Assembly (NCBI GenBank): GCA_964345075.1
Contig: CAYFPS010000001.1
Coordinates: 124,001-188,000, forward strand
Source: CAYFPS01 sp964345075
GTDB lineage: Bacteria; CAIWAD01
DNA: 64,000 nt
Reading direction: 5' to 3'
Made by a program: the position numbers and the translations under genes. The notes below the pieces were generated by a model. The model did no database searches. It saw only the letters and a program-made list of their open reading frames with translations, and had not been told where the DNA came from. Below, in pieces: positions 1 to 9,394 of this stretch (the stretch's first letter is position 1; every line of letters begins with the position of its first letter).

Positions 1-216
1 CACCTTGTAAAGGTCCTTGCGCGCGGGATCTTCCAGCCCGGGATTTTTCTGCGCGACCACAAAGACCAGCTTGTCGCGCATCATGGCTTCCTCGATCGCA
101 CGCATCGAGCCCTCGCGTCCGATCAGCAGCGGGAAGATCATGTAGGGGAAGATGACTACGTCCCGCAGCGGTATGACTGGCAGGCTGTCGGGTATGTTCA
201 GTTCGTCGTTTTGCAT
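1..216 (-). CDS. lon: Lon protease, N-terminal fragment (runs off window edge)
   Basis: The 72 visible residues match the start of the Lon (LonA) N-terminal substrate-binding domain: a short acidic leader, then LPVIPLRDVVIFPYMIFPLL and GREGSMRAIEEAM, followed by a strand ending in VAQKNP. Lon is a cytoplasmic ATP-dependent serine protease that degrades misfolded and regulatory proteins. The AAA+ and protease domains lie outside the window, so activity cannot be checked. The ATG is at 214-216. It lies 30 bases after the kinase gene and on the same strand, so it is probably the last visible gene of the operon that starts near 6.7 kb. Confidence 0.93.
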   Translation of the reverse strand, partial: MQNDELNIPDSLPVIPLRDVVIFPYMIFPLLIGREGSMRAIEEAMMRDKLVFVVAQKNPGLEDPARKDLYKV

Positions 217-246
217 TCAGAATCCTTTTGGGTTTCCATCAATGTA

Positions 247-1146
247 TCAAATGGGCCAGCTGCCTTCGGCCACAAGGCGGTCCAGCTCCCAGGGGTCGAG
301 CATTCCTGGATCACCGCCGAGTACGCGACAGCAGAGCCCGGAAGCAACAGCGGCAAGCGCCAGGGCGCGGCCAGTTTCTTCGCCATTCAGCAAGGTCCAG
401 GCCAGCACCCCGTGATACACGTCGCCAGCACCGGTTGTATCACGTATTTCACCGGGATTCCACGCGGGAAACCAGAAGCTCTCGCCACCCTGATTGACAA
501 TAGCCCCACCAGCGCCAAGTGTGATCACAACCAGCCTCGGCCCCAGGTCGCGCAGTCGGCGCGCACCTTCAAGCATGTCACTGTCCGGCGCGAAATCAAG
601 CATGAAGGCCTTGGATGCAACCAGCATGTCGGCAGCTTGAATGAAAGGCAGCGGGTCGGATCTGGCCGAACCCAGATCCAGCATAACACGGCCACCGGCA
701 GCATGCACACGCCGGGCAGCCTCAAGGCCAAGATGCTCCTTTCCGTCAAGCAGCAGGAGCTGGCAGTCCTTCAGGTCAAGCTCATCCAGCGCGTTGCCGG
801 GCAGGTCGGCCAGATCGCCACGATCAAGCAGAACCGTGCGCCGGCCCTGCTGCCGCTCAACGAGCAGGGCTGCTCTGGCACTGCGCCTGCCTGTCTGATG
901 CAGCATTGCCGAAACGGCTTCCTGTTTGAAGGTTTCCGCAATCACATCCGCGGCAAGATCCTGACCGACAGTCCCCAGAAAGGCCGTGTCCACACCCAGA
1001 CGGGCAGCCGTGATACAGGCCCGGGCAACCGGGCCACCAACAAGCTCTTTGCCCTCCAGTGCGACCGTCTTGCTATCGGAGCCGGGCATCTTCTCGACCA
1101 GCATGCTGTGATCCAGAACCACATGCCCCAATCCCAGCAGTTTCAT
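247..1146 (-). CDS. PfkB-family sugar/nucleoside kinase
   Basis: A 299-residue ribokinase-fold kinase. The PfkB signature 2 is intact near residues 236-246 (DTTGAGDVYHG), with catalytic-base Asp242 and the GAG anion hole. The N-terminal substrate lid is less typical (GLGHVVLDHSML). The HG after the catalytic motif resembles the YihV/ketohexokinase-like branch, but the substrate cannot be assigned. I chose the ATG at 1144-1146 because it forms an ATGA overlap with the stop of the upstream helicase gene; the longer ORF only extends into that gene. Two copies of the GTGATACA motif (412 and 436, in opposite orientation) encode parts of the catalytic DTT and VYH residues. Confidence 0.85.
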   Translation of the reverse strand: MKLLGLGHVVLDHSMLVEKMPGSDSKTVALEGKELVGGPVARACITAARLGVDTAFLGTVGQDLAADVIAETFKQEAVSAMLHQTGRRSARAALLVERQQGRRTVLLDRGDLADLPGNALDELDLKDCQLLLLDGKEHLGLEAARRVHAAGGRVMLDLGSARSDPLPFIQAADMLVASKAFMLDFAPDSDMLEGARRLRDLGPRLVVITLGAGGAIVNQGGESFWFPAWNPGEIRDTTGAGDVYHGVLAWTLLNGEETGRALALAAVASGLCCRVLGGDPGMLDPWELDRLVAEGSWPI

Positions 1147-3580
1147 GCATCCCCTCCGTGGAACATGGCCAGATCTTCCAGCAAGCGATCCAGCATTTCT
1201 TCCTGCCGTGGGCGACAACCGTAGAACTCTTCAACCAGTTGCAGGTTTTCCCATTCGCTGAATCGCTCGCCCAGCAGAATGATGCTTCCCCGATCTTCCG
1301 GTCTTCTCAGCACTCTTCCTGCAGCCTGCAGCACGCGCATCAGCCCGGGAAGGCGGTAAGCGTTCTCGTGCCCGGACTCTCCGGTAGATTCGTAATACAA
1401 ACGCGCCAACTCACGCTCGTGTGACAACTGAGGAAGACCAGGTCCCACTATGATGGCACACTCCAGCATATGACCTGGATAGTCGACCGCCTCGGCAAAA
1501 ATGCCGCCCATTACCGACAGCAGCAGGTGAGGCCCGCCTTTGCGCATTTTGCGCAGAAGGGCCTCGCGCAGTTCCGGCTCCATGCTGCCATCGTGCACCA
1601 GCAATGGAAGCGCGGGGTCAAGTCGCTCCTTCAGCGAGCGCAGGTAGGCAAAGGAGGGCAGAAAAACCGCTGTATTACCGCCCACGCGCCGAAAGCTCTC
1701 GGTAACCAGCCTGGTAAGAAAGGGCATGCCGCGGGAGCGATCACGCCAGCGTGTCGAAAAGCCATCAAAGATGACCAGGTTTCGATTTGTCTCCGGAAAA
1801 GGCGATGGGACTGCCAGCCACTCCAGCCGCTCCTGCCCGCCAAGGCCCAGCTCACGCGCACTCCACTCCTGTGGTTTCAGCGTTGCGGAAAAGAGCACGG
1901 CTGCGGGAAAGCGATCCAGCTGTTCGCCCAGCCAGTTTCCGGCCCAGGCGCAGTGCAGCTCCATGGCCAGATCCGTGCTTCCGTCGGGCTGACGCCGCGC
2001 ACAGACAATCGCCGAAATGGCTTCGTCATCACGCATGGCCAGCTCCACAAAGCGATCCAGCTCGCGGTANNNNNNNNNNNNNNNNNNNNNNNNNNNNNNN
2101 NNNNNCGGGCAGTGCCCAGCATCACGGTGGCCAGCATGTACTCCACCAGGCGGCTTTCATAGAGGTGCCGAACCCGCAGCAGGGCTTCCAGATCGAACTG
2201 TGCGCCAAAGGCCTGATGATTCTCGCCTTCAAACTGGAACTCGCCGTCAAGTCGCTCGGGGGCAGCCTCTATCACTTTGCGCAGTTCGAAAAGTGCCGCC
2301 TGCATACCCTTGACCGTCCGCTGCACGGGTCCTTCGTGGAAGAGATCGCCACCGGAAAGGTCGACCAGACAGCGCTCAAGCAGATGCTCAACGTCGCTGG
2401 TGCTGATGCTTGACGAAAACCAGCCGCGAGCCCTGGGTGGCAGGTTGTGCGCTTCGTCGGCCACCAGCATGAACTGATCGGGATCCCCCTCAACAAAGAG
2501 GCGGCGTATACGAACCGAGGGGTCGAAGACATAGTTGTAATCGCCCACCACCAGATCGCGGCTCTCGCTAAGCGCAAGCGCCAGTTCGTGCGGGCAGACT
2601 CGGTACTTGACGCCGATATCCATCATCAGATCACGCTCGACAATCGCTTCCAGATTCAGCTCGGTTATCGCAGGACCCATGCGCTCATCCATTCCCTTCA
2701 GAAAGGGGCAGTGCTCCTCATGACAGAAGTAGCTTTCGGCCGTGCACATGCCTTCGCGATTGCTCAGCGCCACAGCCGTGATACAGACCTGCTCCCGATT
2801 GAGCGAGCGGGCGACTTCCAGCGCCGCGTGTCGACCGGTATTCTTGGCCGTCAAGAAGAAAGCCCTGCGACCACTGGCCATTGCCGTCTGGAGCGCGGGA
2901 AGCAGCACGGAGATCGATTTACCCAAACCTGTTGGAGCATTGAGCAGCAGCAGGCGTCCGCGGCGCAGAGCGTTTTCCACATCCTGCATCAAGGCGCGCT
3001 GTCCGCTGCGGTAGGCGGAAAAGGGAAAGGTCAGCCGGCGGGACCGCTCAAGGCGATCACGCTTCAGGCGATCGCGCTCTTCGCTTCTGGCCAGCATCAG
3101 GCTGACCTGGGCCTCAAGAAAGGCCAGCACCTCTGCCCGATCCTGCTCGAGTTCCAGCACGCGCTCGGCACCGTCCGAGAGATTCACCAGCCTGAGTCTT
3201 GCGCGCAGCGGATTCAGCGGCCGGTGCATCCAGGCATAGAGCAGCGCCTGCATCACATGACCGGGGAAGGCTCGCTGTGTGACAGACTGGAAACTGCTGC
3301 TTGACATGAGAACGGTTTTGATCTCTTCGATCATGCCGTCGTGTGATACAAGATCCGCCCTGCCGTGAATCTCGATGGTGCGACCAAGAACTTCACCCGT
3401 CCAGTCAAGGGGAACCTCGGACTCAGCCTCGTCACGCAGGCGTTCCTGCAGTTTCTGGTGGGCGCGCTGACCCTGCCGGCCGCGACCGGGAATCCAGCCA
3501 CTGCCGGCGTTGCCTGAACTCTGGCCCGGCATCAGGGCACAAAGATCCTGCACGCTGAAGCGAAGGATCTCCTGACTCAT
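1143..3580 (-). CDS. XPD/DinG-like Fe-S DNA helicase with N-terminal PD-(D/E)XK nuclease domain (broken by an N gap)
   Basis: Read from 3580 leftward. Residues about 60-130 carry a RecB/Cas4-like nuclease pattern (GRADLV, then EEIKT, then a QALLYAW helix). A superfamily 2 helicase core follows, with Walker A APTGLGKS near residue 215 and a DEAH box in VADEAHNL. Between them, cysteines in CTAESYFCHEEHC and YRVCPHE fit the Fe-S cluster of XPD/DinG helicases. The C-terminal helicase domain (FSATLKP, then a QAAGRVLRRPEDRG motif VI) lies at 1143-2048 in another frame, because 36 N at 2070-2105 separate the halves. I treat it as one gene with an assembly gap, not a true frameshift. The 5' end overlaps the stop of the AsnB-like gene by one base. 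Role by family: DNA repair or R-loop/G4 processing; exact role unknown. Confidence 0.8.
2070..2105. other. Assembly gap (36 N)
   Basis: A run of 36 N inside the helicase gene. The reading frame to the right does not continue to the left, so the true gap length probably differs from 36 modulo 3. The gene cannot be called broken on this evidence. Confidence 0.99.
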
Positions 3581-4824
3581 CAGGTTTTGCGCTTTTTCTT
3601 TTTGGCAGCAGGGAAGAGCACGTTGTTCAGGATCAGTCGATATCCGGGTGAGTTGCGATGAAGTGAAAGCTGGGTTTCAGGGTCGCCAACCATGTGGCGA
3701 TAGTCTTCAGGATCGTGTCCGCCCAAAAAGGTGAAGGTGCCCTTGCCCACGTTCCCGTGAATGTAGCGCGCCTCTGCCGCCCCTTCGATTTCACCCATCA
3801 CCAGCACGTGCGGCTTCAGGCGATCTTTGCGAAAGGCCGTGGTCTGCCCCATGAAGCCCTTGACCCAGGAGACATGGTTCTGTGTCAGCATTGTGGGCAC
3901 AGGATCCCACTTGGCAGAGAATTCAAAAAGGCTGAACCAGTCCTGCTCTTCAGGAATGCTGCGACCATTCTGCGGGCTGGCGTCGATGTCGGTGAACTCG
4001 TAGGCCAGCGGATTGATTTCGACCACAAAGTCCGTGAAGGCAACGCACTGGTCATAGTCGATTCTGACGGCCCAGTCCGGCGCGACCGGATCACCGTCGT
4101 ATACGGCCGCACAGATGTCGGTTGACCGTGCAGACAGCGCCAGATCAAAGGAGTCAGTGGCGCTGCACATGGCAAAGAGGAAGCCGCCCTCTTCCATGTA
4201 ATCACGAATGGTCAGGGCGACAGCGAGCTTGAGCTGTGATACTTTTTCGAAACCCAACCGGCGGGCCAGAGCCTCGAATTCCGCCTGCTGCTGAATGTAC
4301 CAGGCGGCCGTGTTGTACTGGGCATAGAATTTGCCGTACTGACCGCTGAAATCTTCGTGATGCAAATGCAGCCAGTCGTAGTCCTTCAGTTTGCCTTCCA
4401 GGACTTCCTCATCCCAGAGGGTCTCAAACTCGATCTCCGCGTAGGTCAGGGCCATGGTCACCGCGTCATCCCAGGGCTGGGCGCTGGGTGGCGAATAGAT
4501 ACCAACCCGCGGAGCCTTCTCCAGCAGGACGCGCTCCATGTTGGCTTCTTCGATCGAGGCGTAGATCGAGGCAATCTCTGCACCGCCAACTTCTTCCACA
4601 TCCACACCAGCCAGGCGTGCCCGTGATACAAGTTCCGGCGCCGACTCCATCAGGAAGGAGCCGCCGCGGTAGTTAAGCAGCCACTCCACATCGCTGCCCA
4701 GCTTGAGGGACCACCAGGCGAGGCCATAGGCTTTGAGGTGGTCGCGCTGCGCGGCATCCATTGGCACCAGCAGTTTGGCCTGGAGCGAAAGGGCTAAAAC
4801 AAACAGCAGGACAAGGCGTATCAC
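3580..4824 (-). CDS. Conserved exported protein often annotated 'asparagine synthetase B'; function unknown
   Basis: A 414-residue protein with a short signal peptide (cleavage probably after LSLQA) and an N-terminal block KLLVPMDAAQRDHLKAYGLA, then DVEWLLNYRGGSF. From memory this block characterises a family in Bacteroidota and relatives that databases label asparagine synthetase B. I see neither the N-terminal Cys of a glutamine amidotransferase nor an SGGLDS-type PP-loop, so that label is not supported. The C-terminus is Lys-rich (AKKKKRKT). The GTG start at 4822-4824 overlaps the stop of the upstream TPR gene (GTGA), which fixes the start and implies translational coupling. Probably periplasmic or outer-membrane associated. 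Confidence 0.7.
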   Translation of the reverse strand: MIRLVLLFVLALSLQAKLLVPMDAAQRDHLKAYGLAWWSLKLGSDVEWLLNYRGGSFLMESAPELVSRARLAGVDVEEVGGAEIASIYASIEEANMERVLLEKAPRVGIYSPPSAQPWDDAVTMALTYAEIEFETLWDEEVLEGKLKDYDWLHLHHEDFSGQYGKFYAQYNTAAWYIQQQAEFEALARRLGFEKVSQLKLAVALTIRDYMEEGGFLFAMCSATDSFDLALSARSTDICAAVYDGDPVAPDWAVRIDYDQCVAFTDFVVEINPLAYEFTDIDASPQNGRSIPEEQDWFSLFEFSAKWDPVPTMLTQNHVSWVKGFMGQTTAFRKDRLKPHVLVMGEIEGAAEARYIHGNVGKGTFTFLGGHDPEDYRHMVGDPETQLSLHRNSPGYRLILNNVLFPAAKKKKRKT

Positions 4825-6728
4825 GAGTTCTCTCTCTCTTCAAGCTGACGAAGCCTGCGCCGGACAGCGTCCTGCAGCATGCCATTGGGCCAGCGTTCCA
4901 GCAGGAAGATGCCAGCCTGCCTAAGTTCGTCAAATCCTGCGCCATTCATTTCCTGTGCTTCAAAGTCGAGCAGGGCCACGCGCTCGCCATGAATAGACTC
5001 CGGCCAGTCTGCCAGAAAGCGCGAAAACCGCTGGTGTCTTGCCGCAGGCGTTTCGGCAAAGGGTGCCAGACTGCAGGCGCGCCAGGCCATCCACTCGGCA
5101 AAGGCCTGATGATTGTTGCTGGCCACTGCCCTGTCCAGCTGCAGAATCGCCTCGACGGGCTTGCCGGCAAAGGCCAGACGCTCGGCATCGGCGGCCAGCG
5201 ACAGGCCAAGTGAATCACGGGCGCGCATGCTGAGCAGGTCCATCATTGCAATTGCGTCGTTGAAATCATCATGCCGCAGATTCTGATTCAAAAAGCGCCC
5301 CAGTCGCTCCTCCAACTGGCTGAAACGTCCTCCCCACAGTAGAAGACGCAGCTCAAGGAATTCAAGCTCCGCCCCGTGATCCCGCTGAATGGAAGAAGAG
5401 CGGGCAAGGCCTTCAAGCAGGCTTTCCGCGCGAGTCAGATCATCCAGTGCCGCAAGCAGCTGAAGGTAATCCCTGCCAGCTGCAAACCAGTCGGGGTGAT
5501 CACCCAGCAGCCTTTCATAGCGTGACACGGCCTCCTGAGGTCGACCAAGCTCCAGTGCAAGTCTGGCAGCTGCCAAGCTGGCCTGACGGGCCAGAGGCCC
5601 GGGCTGCAGGCGAACGCGCTCACAGGCCTCAAAGGCTGCCTCGAGCTGACCGTCCATTTCCAGACACTCGGCCTGTAGCATGTAGAACTCTGCCCCGCGA
5701 GTGCTTGGCAGTGTTGTGTGTTCTCTCAGATCGTGGAGCTCTGAAAGCGCCAGTTCTGTCTCGCCAGCTTCAGCCAGACTTCTGGCCAGGCCAAATGAAA
5801 GCTCGCCGCTGGAGCTGGAGTCCAACTGGCGGGCGACGCGGGAAGCCGCGGGCCAGCTTCGCGCCTGCACAAGTGCATCCAGTAATGACTTTGCCGCCGG
5901 CAGGGAACAGTCCTTTTCGAGGGCGCGGCGCTCCATTTGCCTCATCAGCTCCGGGGCGGATTCGGCAGCATCAACCAACTGCAGCAGACGCCTGCCCAGA
6001 AAGGACGAATTCTGTCTTTGCGTACCCGCCCAGAGGAGCAGCTCATCAAGCGCATCAAGCCAGCGACCGGAAGCCTGGTAAAGCGAGGCAAGCTCAAGAG
6101 CCCAGAGACTGGAGTCCTTGAATGTATCACGGCAACTTTCCGCCCACTCAAGGGCTTCAGAAAGTAGCCGTGCCTGACGATAAGCCTGAAAAACGGCCAG
6201 CGCCAGACTGCTTGTCCGCGCTGCAGATTTCATTTGCAGCCACTCGGCCTCCGCTTCGCCACTGCGCCCAAGCCTGCTTAACGCCCCGGCGATGGCACCG
6301 CGAAGCTGCATTTCCCGATGGTTGGCCGGAGCCCTGCTTTTGGCAAGCAGGGAACGAAGCGCAGCCAGGCTTTGATTGGCCCCCGTATCGTCCTGAAGAC
6401 GGATTTGCAGATCCAGCAGCTGCATGAGAGTGTTCGCATCCGCCTGTGCCGGATCGCTCATGGAAAGCAGTTCAACAGCTCTCTGAAAATCACCCTGACG
6501 GATCAATTCATTGGCCTGACGCCTGAGATCCGCAGCATTTTTCTCCGGCGTGGCGGCCATGGAGAACTGTATATGTACGACGAGCAGAAAAACTGACACG
6601 ACCGTACAAAATCGGACACCCCCCGATGGGAGGATTCGATTCAGCTTTGTATACAGCTCGTTCAAAGCTGGGCCACAAAGGTGTTGTGCGGTCGGAAATT
6701 GAACAGCTTGGACACCTTGCCTAAACAT
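4821..6728 (-). CDS. Exported tetratricopeptide-repeat protein
   Basis: About 635 residues, almost entirely alpha-helical repeats rich in Ala, Leu and Arg, with TPR-like units such as AADLRRQANELIRQGDFQRA and LALELGRPQEAVSRYERLL. A hydrophobic stretch (VVSVFLLVVHIQFSMAA) just before the repeats looks like a signal peptide, so the domain is probably periplasmic and may act as a protein-interaction scaffold. The start is uncertain. The open frame reaches 6821, an ATG lies at 6726-6728 without a good ribosome binding site, and the signal peptide would fit a still later non-ATG start near 6.6 kb. First gene of the minus-strand operon that runs to lon. Confidence 0.65.
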   Translation of the reverse strand: MFRQGVQAVQFPTAQHLCGPALNELYTKLNRILPSGGVRFCTVVSVFLLVVHIQFSMAATPEKNAADLRRQANELIRQGDFQRAVELLSMSDPAQADANTLMQLLDLQIRLQDDTGANQSLAALRSLLAKSRAPANHREMQLRGAIAGALSRLGRSGEAEAEWLQMKSAARTSSLALAVFQAYRQARLLSEALEWAESCRDTFKDSSLWALELASLYQASGRWLDALDELLLWAGTQRQNSSFLGRRLLQLVDAAESAPELMRQMERRALEKDCSLPAAKSLLDALVQARSWPAASRVARQLDSSSSGELSFGLARSLAEAGETELALSELHDLREHTTLPSTRGAEFYMLQAECLEMDGQLEAAFEACERVRLQPGPLARQASLAAARLALELGRPQEAVSRYERLLGDHPDWFAAGRDYLQLLAALDDLTRAESLLEGLARSSSIQRDHGAELEFLELRLLLWGGRFSQLEERLGRFLNQNLRHDDFNDAIAMMDLLSMRARDSLGLSLAADAERLAFAGKPVEAILQLDRAVASNNHQAFAEWMAWRACSLAPFAETPAARHQRFSRFLADWPESIHGERVALLDFEAQEMNGAGFDELRQAGIFLLERWPNGMLQDAVRRRLRQLEERENS

Positions 6729-6822
6729 TGCAAAAATGTCATTTCGTTGATTGATAAACACTTCGGCCTTTCTGAGCGAGTGGTACGCAGTTTGCGAAGG
6801 AAACTCGAAGATTGAGAGCACG

Positions 6823-7110
6823 ATGGAAAAAAACGAACTGATCCGCTATCGAACCTTTGCTGACGCGTTGATTCGTCTGAATAACGCGGCCAGCACCTTG
6901 CTGCAGGAAGGTGCGGATCCTGAGGCAATCAAGCAGATTCTTTCCGGTATCGCCAAACTTTTTGCGGAACTGGAAACACGCATGGCACAGGCCCTGCCCG
7001 AGGATCGTGAGCACATGCTTGATCTCAATATGGGTGAATCACAGGAAGGCGGCTGGAAGTTGCCCCCTCTGCAAGCCGGTCAACGCGGCGAAAACGAGGC
7101 GGGGCGCTGA
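6823..7110 (+). CDS. Small hypothetical protein
   Basis: A 95-residue, mostly helical protein (MEKNELIRYRTFADALIRLN...) with a Gly/Arg-rich tail. I recognise no domain. The ATG at 6823 is preceded by AAGATTGAGAG, a weak ribosome binding site. It is divergent from the TPR gene, and its 3' end overlaps the 3' end of dinB by about 31 bases tail to tail. The heptad-like Leu/Ala spacing between residues 15 and 60 suggests an oligomerising helix hairpin. Moderate confidence that it is real, because it covers the only plausible coding in this stretch. Confidence 0.55.
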   Translation: MEKNELIRYRTFADALIRLNNAASTLLQEGADPEAIKQILSGIAKLFAELETRMAQALPEDREHMLDLNMGESQEGGWKLPPLQAGQRGENEAGR

Positions 7111-8393
7111 GCTTCCAGGCTTCGCAATTCCCCCTTCGACACCACACTCAATCGACTGATAATATCTCGACCCCAGTCTGACTTCAAGTGATCCAGTACC
7201 GGGTTCAACCGGTTTTCCTTTTCTACAGCCGGACTGTCAAAGAGAGATGCCTGCTCGCTGGCCGTGCCGATTGCCTTGAGCCTGCCCGCTGAGACACCAA
7301 TCAACCTTAATGACTGATCCTCCGAGTGGTTTTCATGCAACAGCTGTCTGACAACCTCAAAGAGCTCTCCCTCGCGGTGGCTGGGCCTTGAAAGGGGCGC
7401 CTGCCTGAAGCGATTGCTGAAATCCGGGCTGCGCAGCTGCAAAGTGACTTGCCGGGTCAGCCAGTTTCCGGCGCGCAAACGGCGACAGACCCGCTCGACC
7501 AGATCCAGCAGTTCAGCTTCCAACACACGGTAGCTGGAGAGATCGCGACCAAAGGTGCGGGAATGACCCACAGACTTTTCCTGCTCCTGCGGTTTATGGC
7601 CAAAGGGGCGCGTCACACGGCCACCCTCGCCGCGCGCCATGCGCTGAAGGGCGACCGCCCCGGCCGGACCAAACCAGCGCAGCAGGATCTTCTGCGGAAA
7701 ATCTGCCAGTTGCCCGAGGGTGTGAATTCCCAGATGATTCAGGCGTGCGCCTGTGGAAGGGCCGATGCCGTGCATGGCCTCCACCTTGAGACCGGCCAGC
7801 ATTTCGCGGGCCTTCTCCCGGGGAAGCTCGAAAATGCCTGCGGGCTTCTTCATCTTTGAGGCCATTTTGGCCAGAAGACGGTTGGGGCCGATGCCCACCG
7901 AGCAGCTCAGGCCCAGTTCGTCAAGCATGCTGCGCTGAATGCGCGCGGCCATTTGCCAGGGGTCTCCGTAGAGCGTGCGGCAGTGGCTTACTTCCAGAAA
8001 GGCCTCGTCCACGCTGACGGGCTCAAGGTCCGGGCTGAAGCGGCCCAGAAGCTCCATGACTTCGTCGGAGGCCGCCCCGTACTTGCTGCGCGAACCCGGC
8101 ATGTAGATGGCATCCGGGCAGCGCCGCCAGGCCTCGGCAATGGGCATGCCGGAGCGGATGCCGTAGCGGCGGGCCTCGTAGGAGCAGGTGGTTACAATGC
8201 CTCGCCCGGAAAAGGCCGCTTCCGGCGACTGGGCATCCTCGCAGCTGCGCAGACTGAGCGTTTTGGCTTCCCGCCCCCAGGGTGGCGGCCCGCCACCGAT
8301 GACCAGCGCCCGGCCCCTGAGTGCAGGATTGTCCCGCTGCTCGACGGCAGCAAAGAAGGCATCCATGTCCACATGCAGGAAGCACTCGTCCAT
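7080..8393 (-). CDS. dinB: DNA polymerase IV (Y-family translesion polymerase)
   Basis: A 437-residue Y-family polymerase. Palm motifs are intact: HVDMDAFFAAVEQ at the N-terminus and SVDEAFLEV near residue 108 supply the metal-binding Asp/Glu residues. The thumb/HhH region SVGIGPNRLLAKMASKMKKP and the little-finger domain follow. Somewhat longer than E. coli DinB (351 residues), with an insertion near residues 35-55 and an extended C-terminus. It copies past lesions in the cytoplasm and is normally SOS-induced. It follows lexA and a DUF6504-like gene on the same strand with a 7-base gap, so LexA control of the trio is likely. Confidence 0.95.
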   Translation of the reverse strand: MDECFLHVDMDAFFAAVEQRDNPALRGRALVIGGGPPPWGREAKTLSLRSCEDAQSPEAAFSGRGIVTTCSYEARRYGIRSGMPIAEAWRRCPDAIYMPGSRSKYGAASDEVMELLGRFSPDLEPVSVDEAFLEVSHCRTLYGDPWQMAARIQRSMLDELGLSCSVGIGPNRLLAKMASKMKKPAGIFELPREKAREMLAGLKVEAMHGIGPSTGARLNHLGIHTLGQLADFPQKILLRWFGPAGAVALQRMARGEGGRVTRPFGHKPQEQEKSVGHSRTFGRDLSSYRVLEAELLDLVERVCRRLRAGNWLTRQVTLQLRSPDFSNRFRQAPLSRPSHREGELFEVVRQLLHENHSEDQSLRLIGVSAGRLKAIGTASEQASLFDSPAVEKENRLNPVLDHLKSDWGRDIISRLSVVSKGELRSLEAQRPASFSPR

Positions 8394-8400
8394 CAGTTCA

Positions 8401-8655
8401 TTACCCCACCAGACAGACCCGCGTCAGTTCCCATTGCTGGCTTTCGATCGTATAGCTGAGTTCGTAGACATCCGGGCCGTTGGCGCAGACCGCAAAATGC
8501 CGACGGCGGTTGTAGCCCTCGTCACTCATCCAGCCTCCGTTGACACGGCTGACTTTGAACACCTCGTTCCTCCAGCGAAAGCGCAGGGGGCTCATTTTTC
8601 CATTGCGAAAAAGCGTGATCACTTCGATCGTATCGCCGATTTCTTCGTAGCGCAT
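8401..8655 (-). CDS. DUF6504-like small protein between lexA and dinB
   Basis: An 84-residue, beta-rich protein with a central FRWRNEVFKVSRV and WELTRVCLVG at the end. The pattern (Trp-Arg then a basic strand) recalls the DUF6504 family found beside Y-family polymerase genes in other bacteria; this assignment is from memory. Start ATG at 8653-8655. Position between lexA and dinB suggests an accessory role in damage tolerance. Confidence 0.55.
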   Translation of the reverse strand: MRYEEIGDTIEVITLFRNGKMSPLRFRWRNEVFKVSRVNGGWMSDEGYNRRRHFAVCANGPDVYELSYTIESQQWELTRVCLVG

Positions 8656-8734
8656 GCCTTCATGTCCTTGTTAGCTCTGCGGCCAAGCCTGCAAATAAAA
8701 AGATCCGTCAGGGGTGGGACAGGAAGGCCCGCGC

Positions 8735-9382
8735 TTAGCGGTAGCGTCGCATCAGGCCGACAACCTTGCCGGCAATGCGGAAGCTCTCCTGCTTCGGGTT
8801 CACCCAGATCGGCTCGTAACGCTCATTGGCTGGCTGCAGGCGAATGCGTCCCTTTTCAGGGAAGTAGAACTTGACCGTGGCCTCATCCTCAATCAGGGCG
8901 ACCACCATGTCACCGGTCATGGCCGTTTCCTGCAGCTGGGCCAGAACCACATCCCCATCGAGAATGCCGGCCTCGATCATGCTGTCCCCCCGGACCTCCA
9001 GCGCGAAGTTGTTCTCGCCTTTAAGCCAGGAAGGATCCACCTGGATTTCGTCCTCCTGATGCTCAATGGCCAGAATGGGCTCGCCGGCGGCCACCCTGCC
9101 CAGCAGAGGCACGCTGCGCGTCGGCTGCGGCTCCTGCCATAGCTCGCGGGCGAGGCTGGTCAGCTCCAGCGCGCGCGCCCTGCCCGGAAGCCTGCGAATG
9201 AAGCCCTTCTTCTCCAAGGCGTCCAGCAGCACCTTGACCCCGTTTGTAGAGCGAATGCCGAAGCGCTCGCCGATCTCGCGGTAGCTGGGCGGGGCACCAC
9301 CTCTTTCCAGTGCAGTCCGCAGATAATCGAGGATTTCTTCCTGCCGACTGGTCAGATTCTGATTGAATGCCTGAGGACTCAT
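8735..9382 (-). CDS. lexA: LexA, SOS repressor
   Basis: A 215-residue LexA. Residues 10-75 form the winged-helix domain (SYREIGERFGIRSTNGVKV as recognition region). The S24 domain has the self-cleavage site Ala99-Gly100 (VAAGEP), catalytic Ser134 (RGDSM) and Lys171 (ATVKFY). It represses DNA-repair genes and cleaves itself when RecA filaments form. I prefer the ATG at 9380-9382 over the one six codons upstream because GGAGGT (complement of 9386-9391) sits at proper spacing. A candidate operator overlaps the promoter region (9395-9420). Confidence 0.95.
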   Translation of the reverse strand: MSPQAFNQNLTSRQEEILDYLRTALERGGAPPSYREIGERFGIRSTNGVKVLLDALEKKGFIRRLPGRARALELTSLARELWQEPQPTRSVPLLGRVAAGEPILAIEHQEDEIQVDPSWLKGENNFALEVRGDSMIEAGILDGDVVLAQLQETAMTGDMVVALIEDEATVKFYFPEKGRIRLQPANERYEPIWVNPKQESFRIAGKVVGLMRRYR

Positions 9383-9394
9383 GGCACCTCCTTT

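Noticed and set aside
412..443. Opposed octamers at 412/436 as a hairpin terminator, as paired uptake sequences form in Neisseria
   Set aside because: They lie inside the PfkB coding region over its catalytic motif, have no T run, and other close pairs are mostly same-orientation.
211..1224. Long plus-strand ORF opposite the kinase
   Set aside because: It is a shadow of the PfkB gene, whose motifs and start are clear.
1877..2069. True frameshift or pseudogene in the helicase
   Set aside because: The frame change coincides with the run of N; the gap length is unreliable.
3580..4824. Asparagine synthetase function for the exported AsnB-like protein
   Set aside because: No glutaminase Cys or PP-loop; it has a signal peptide, so the database label is not supported by the sequence.
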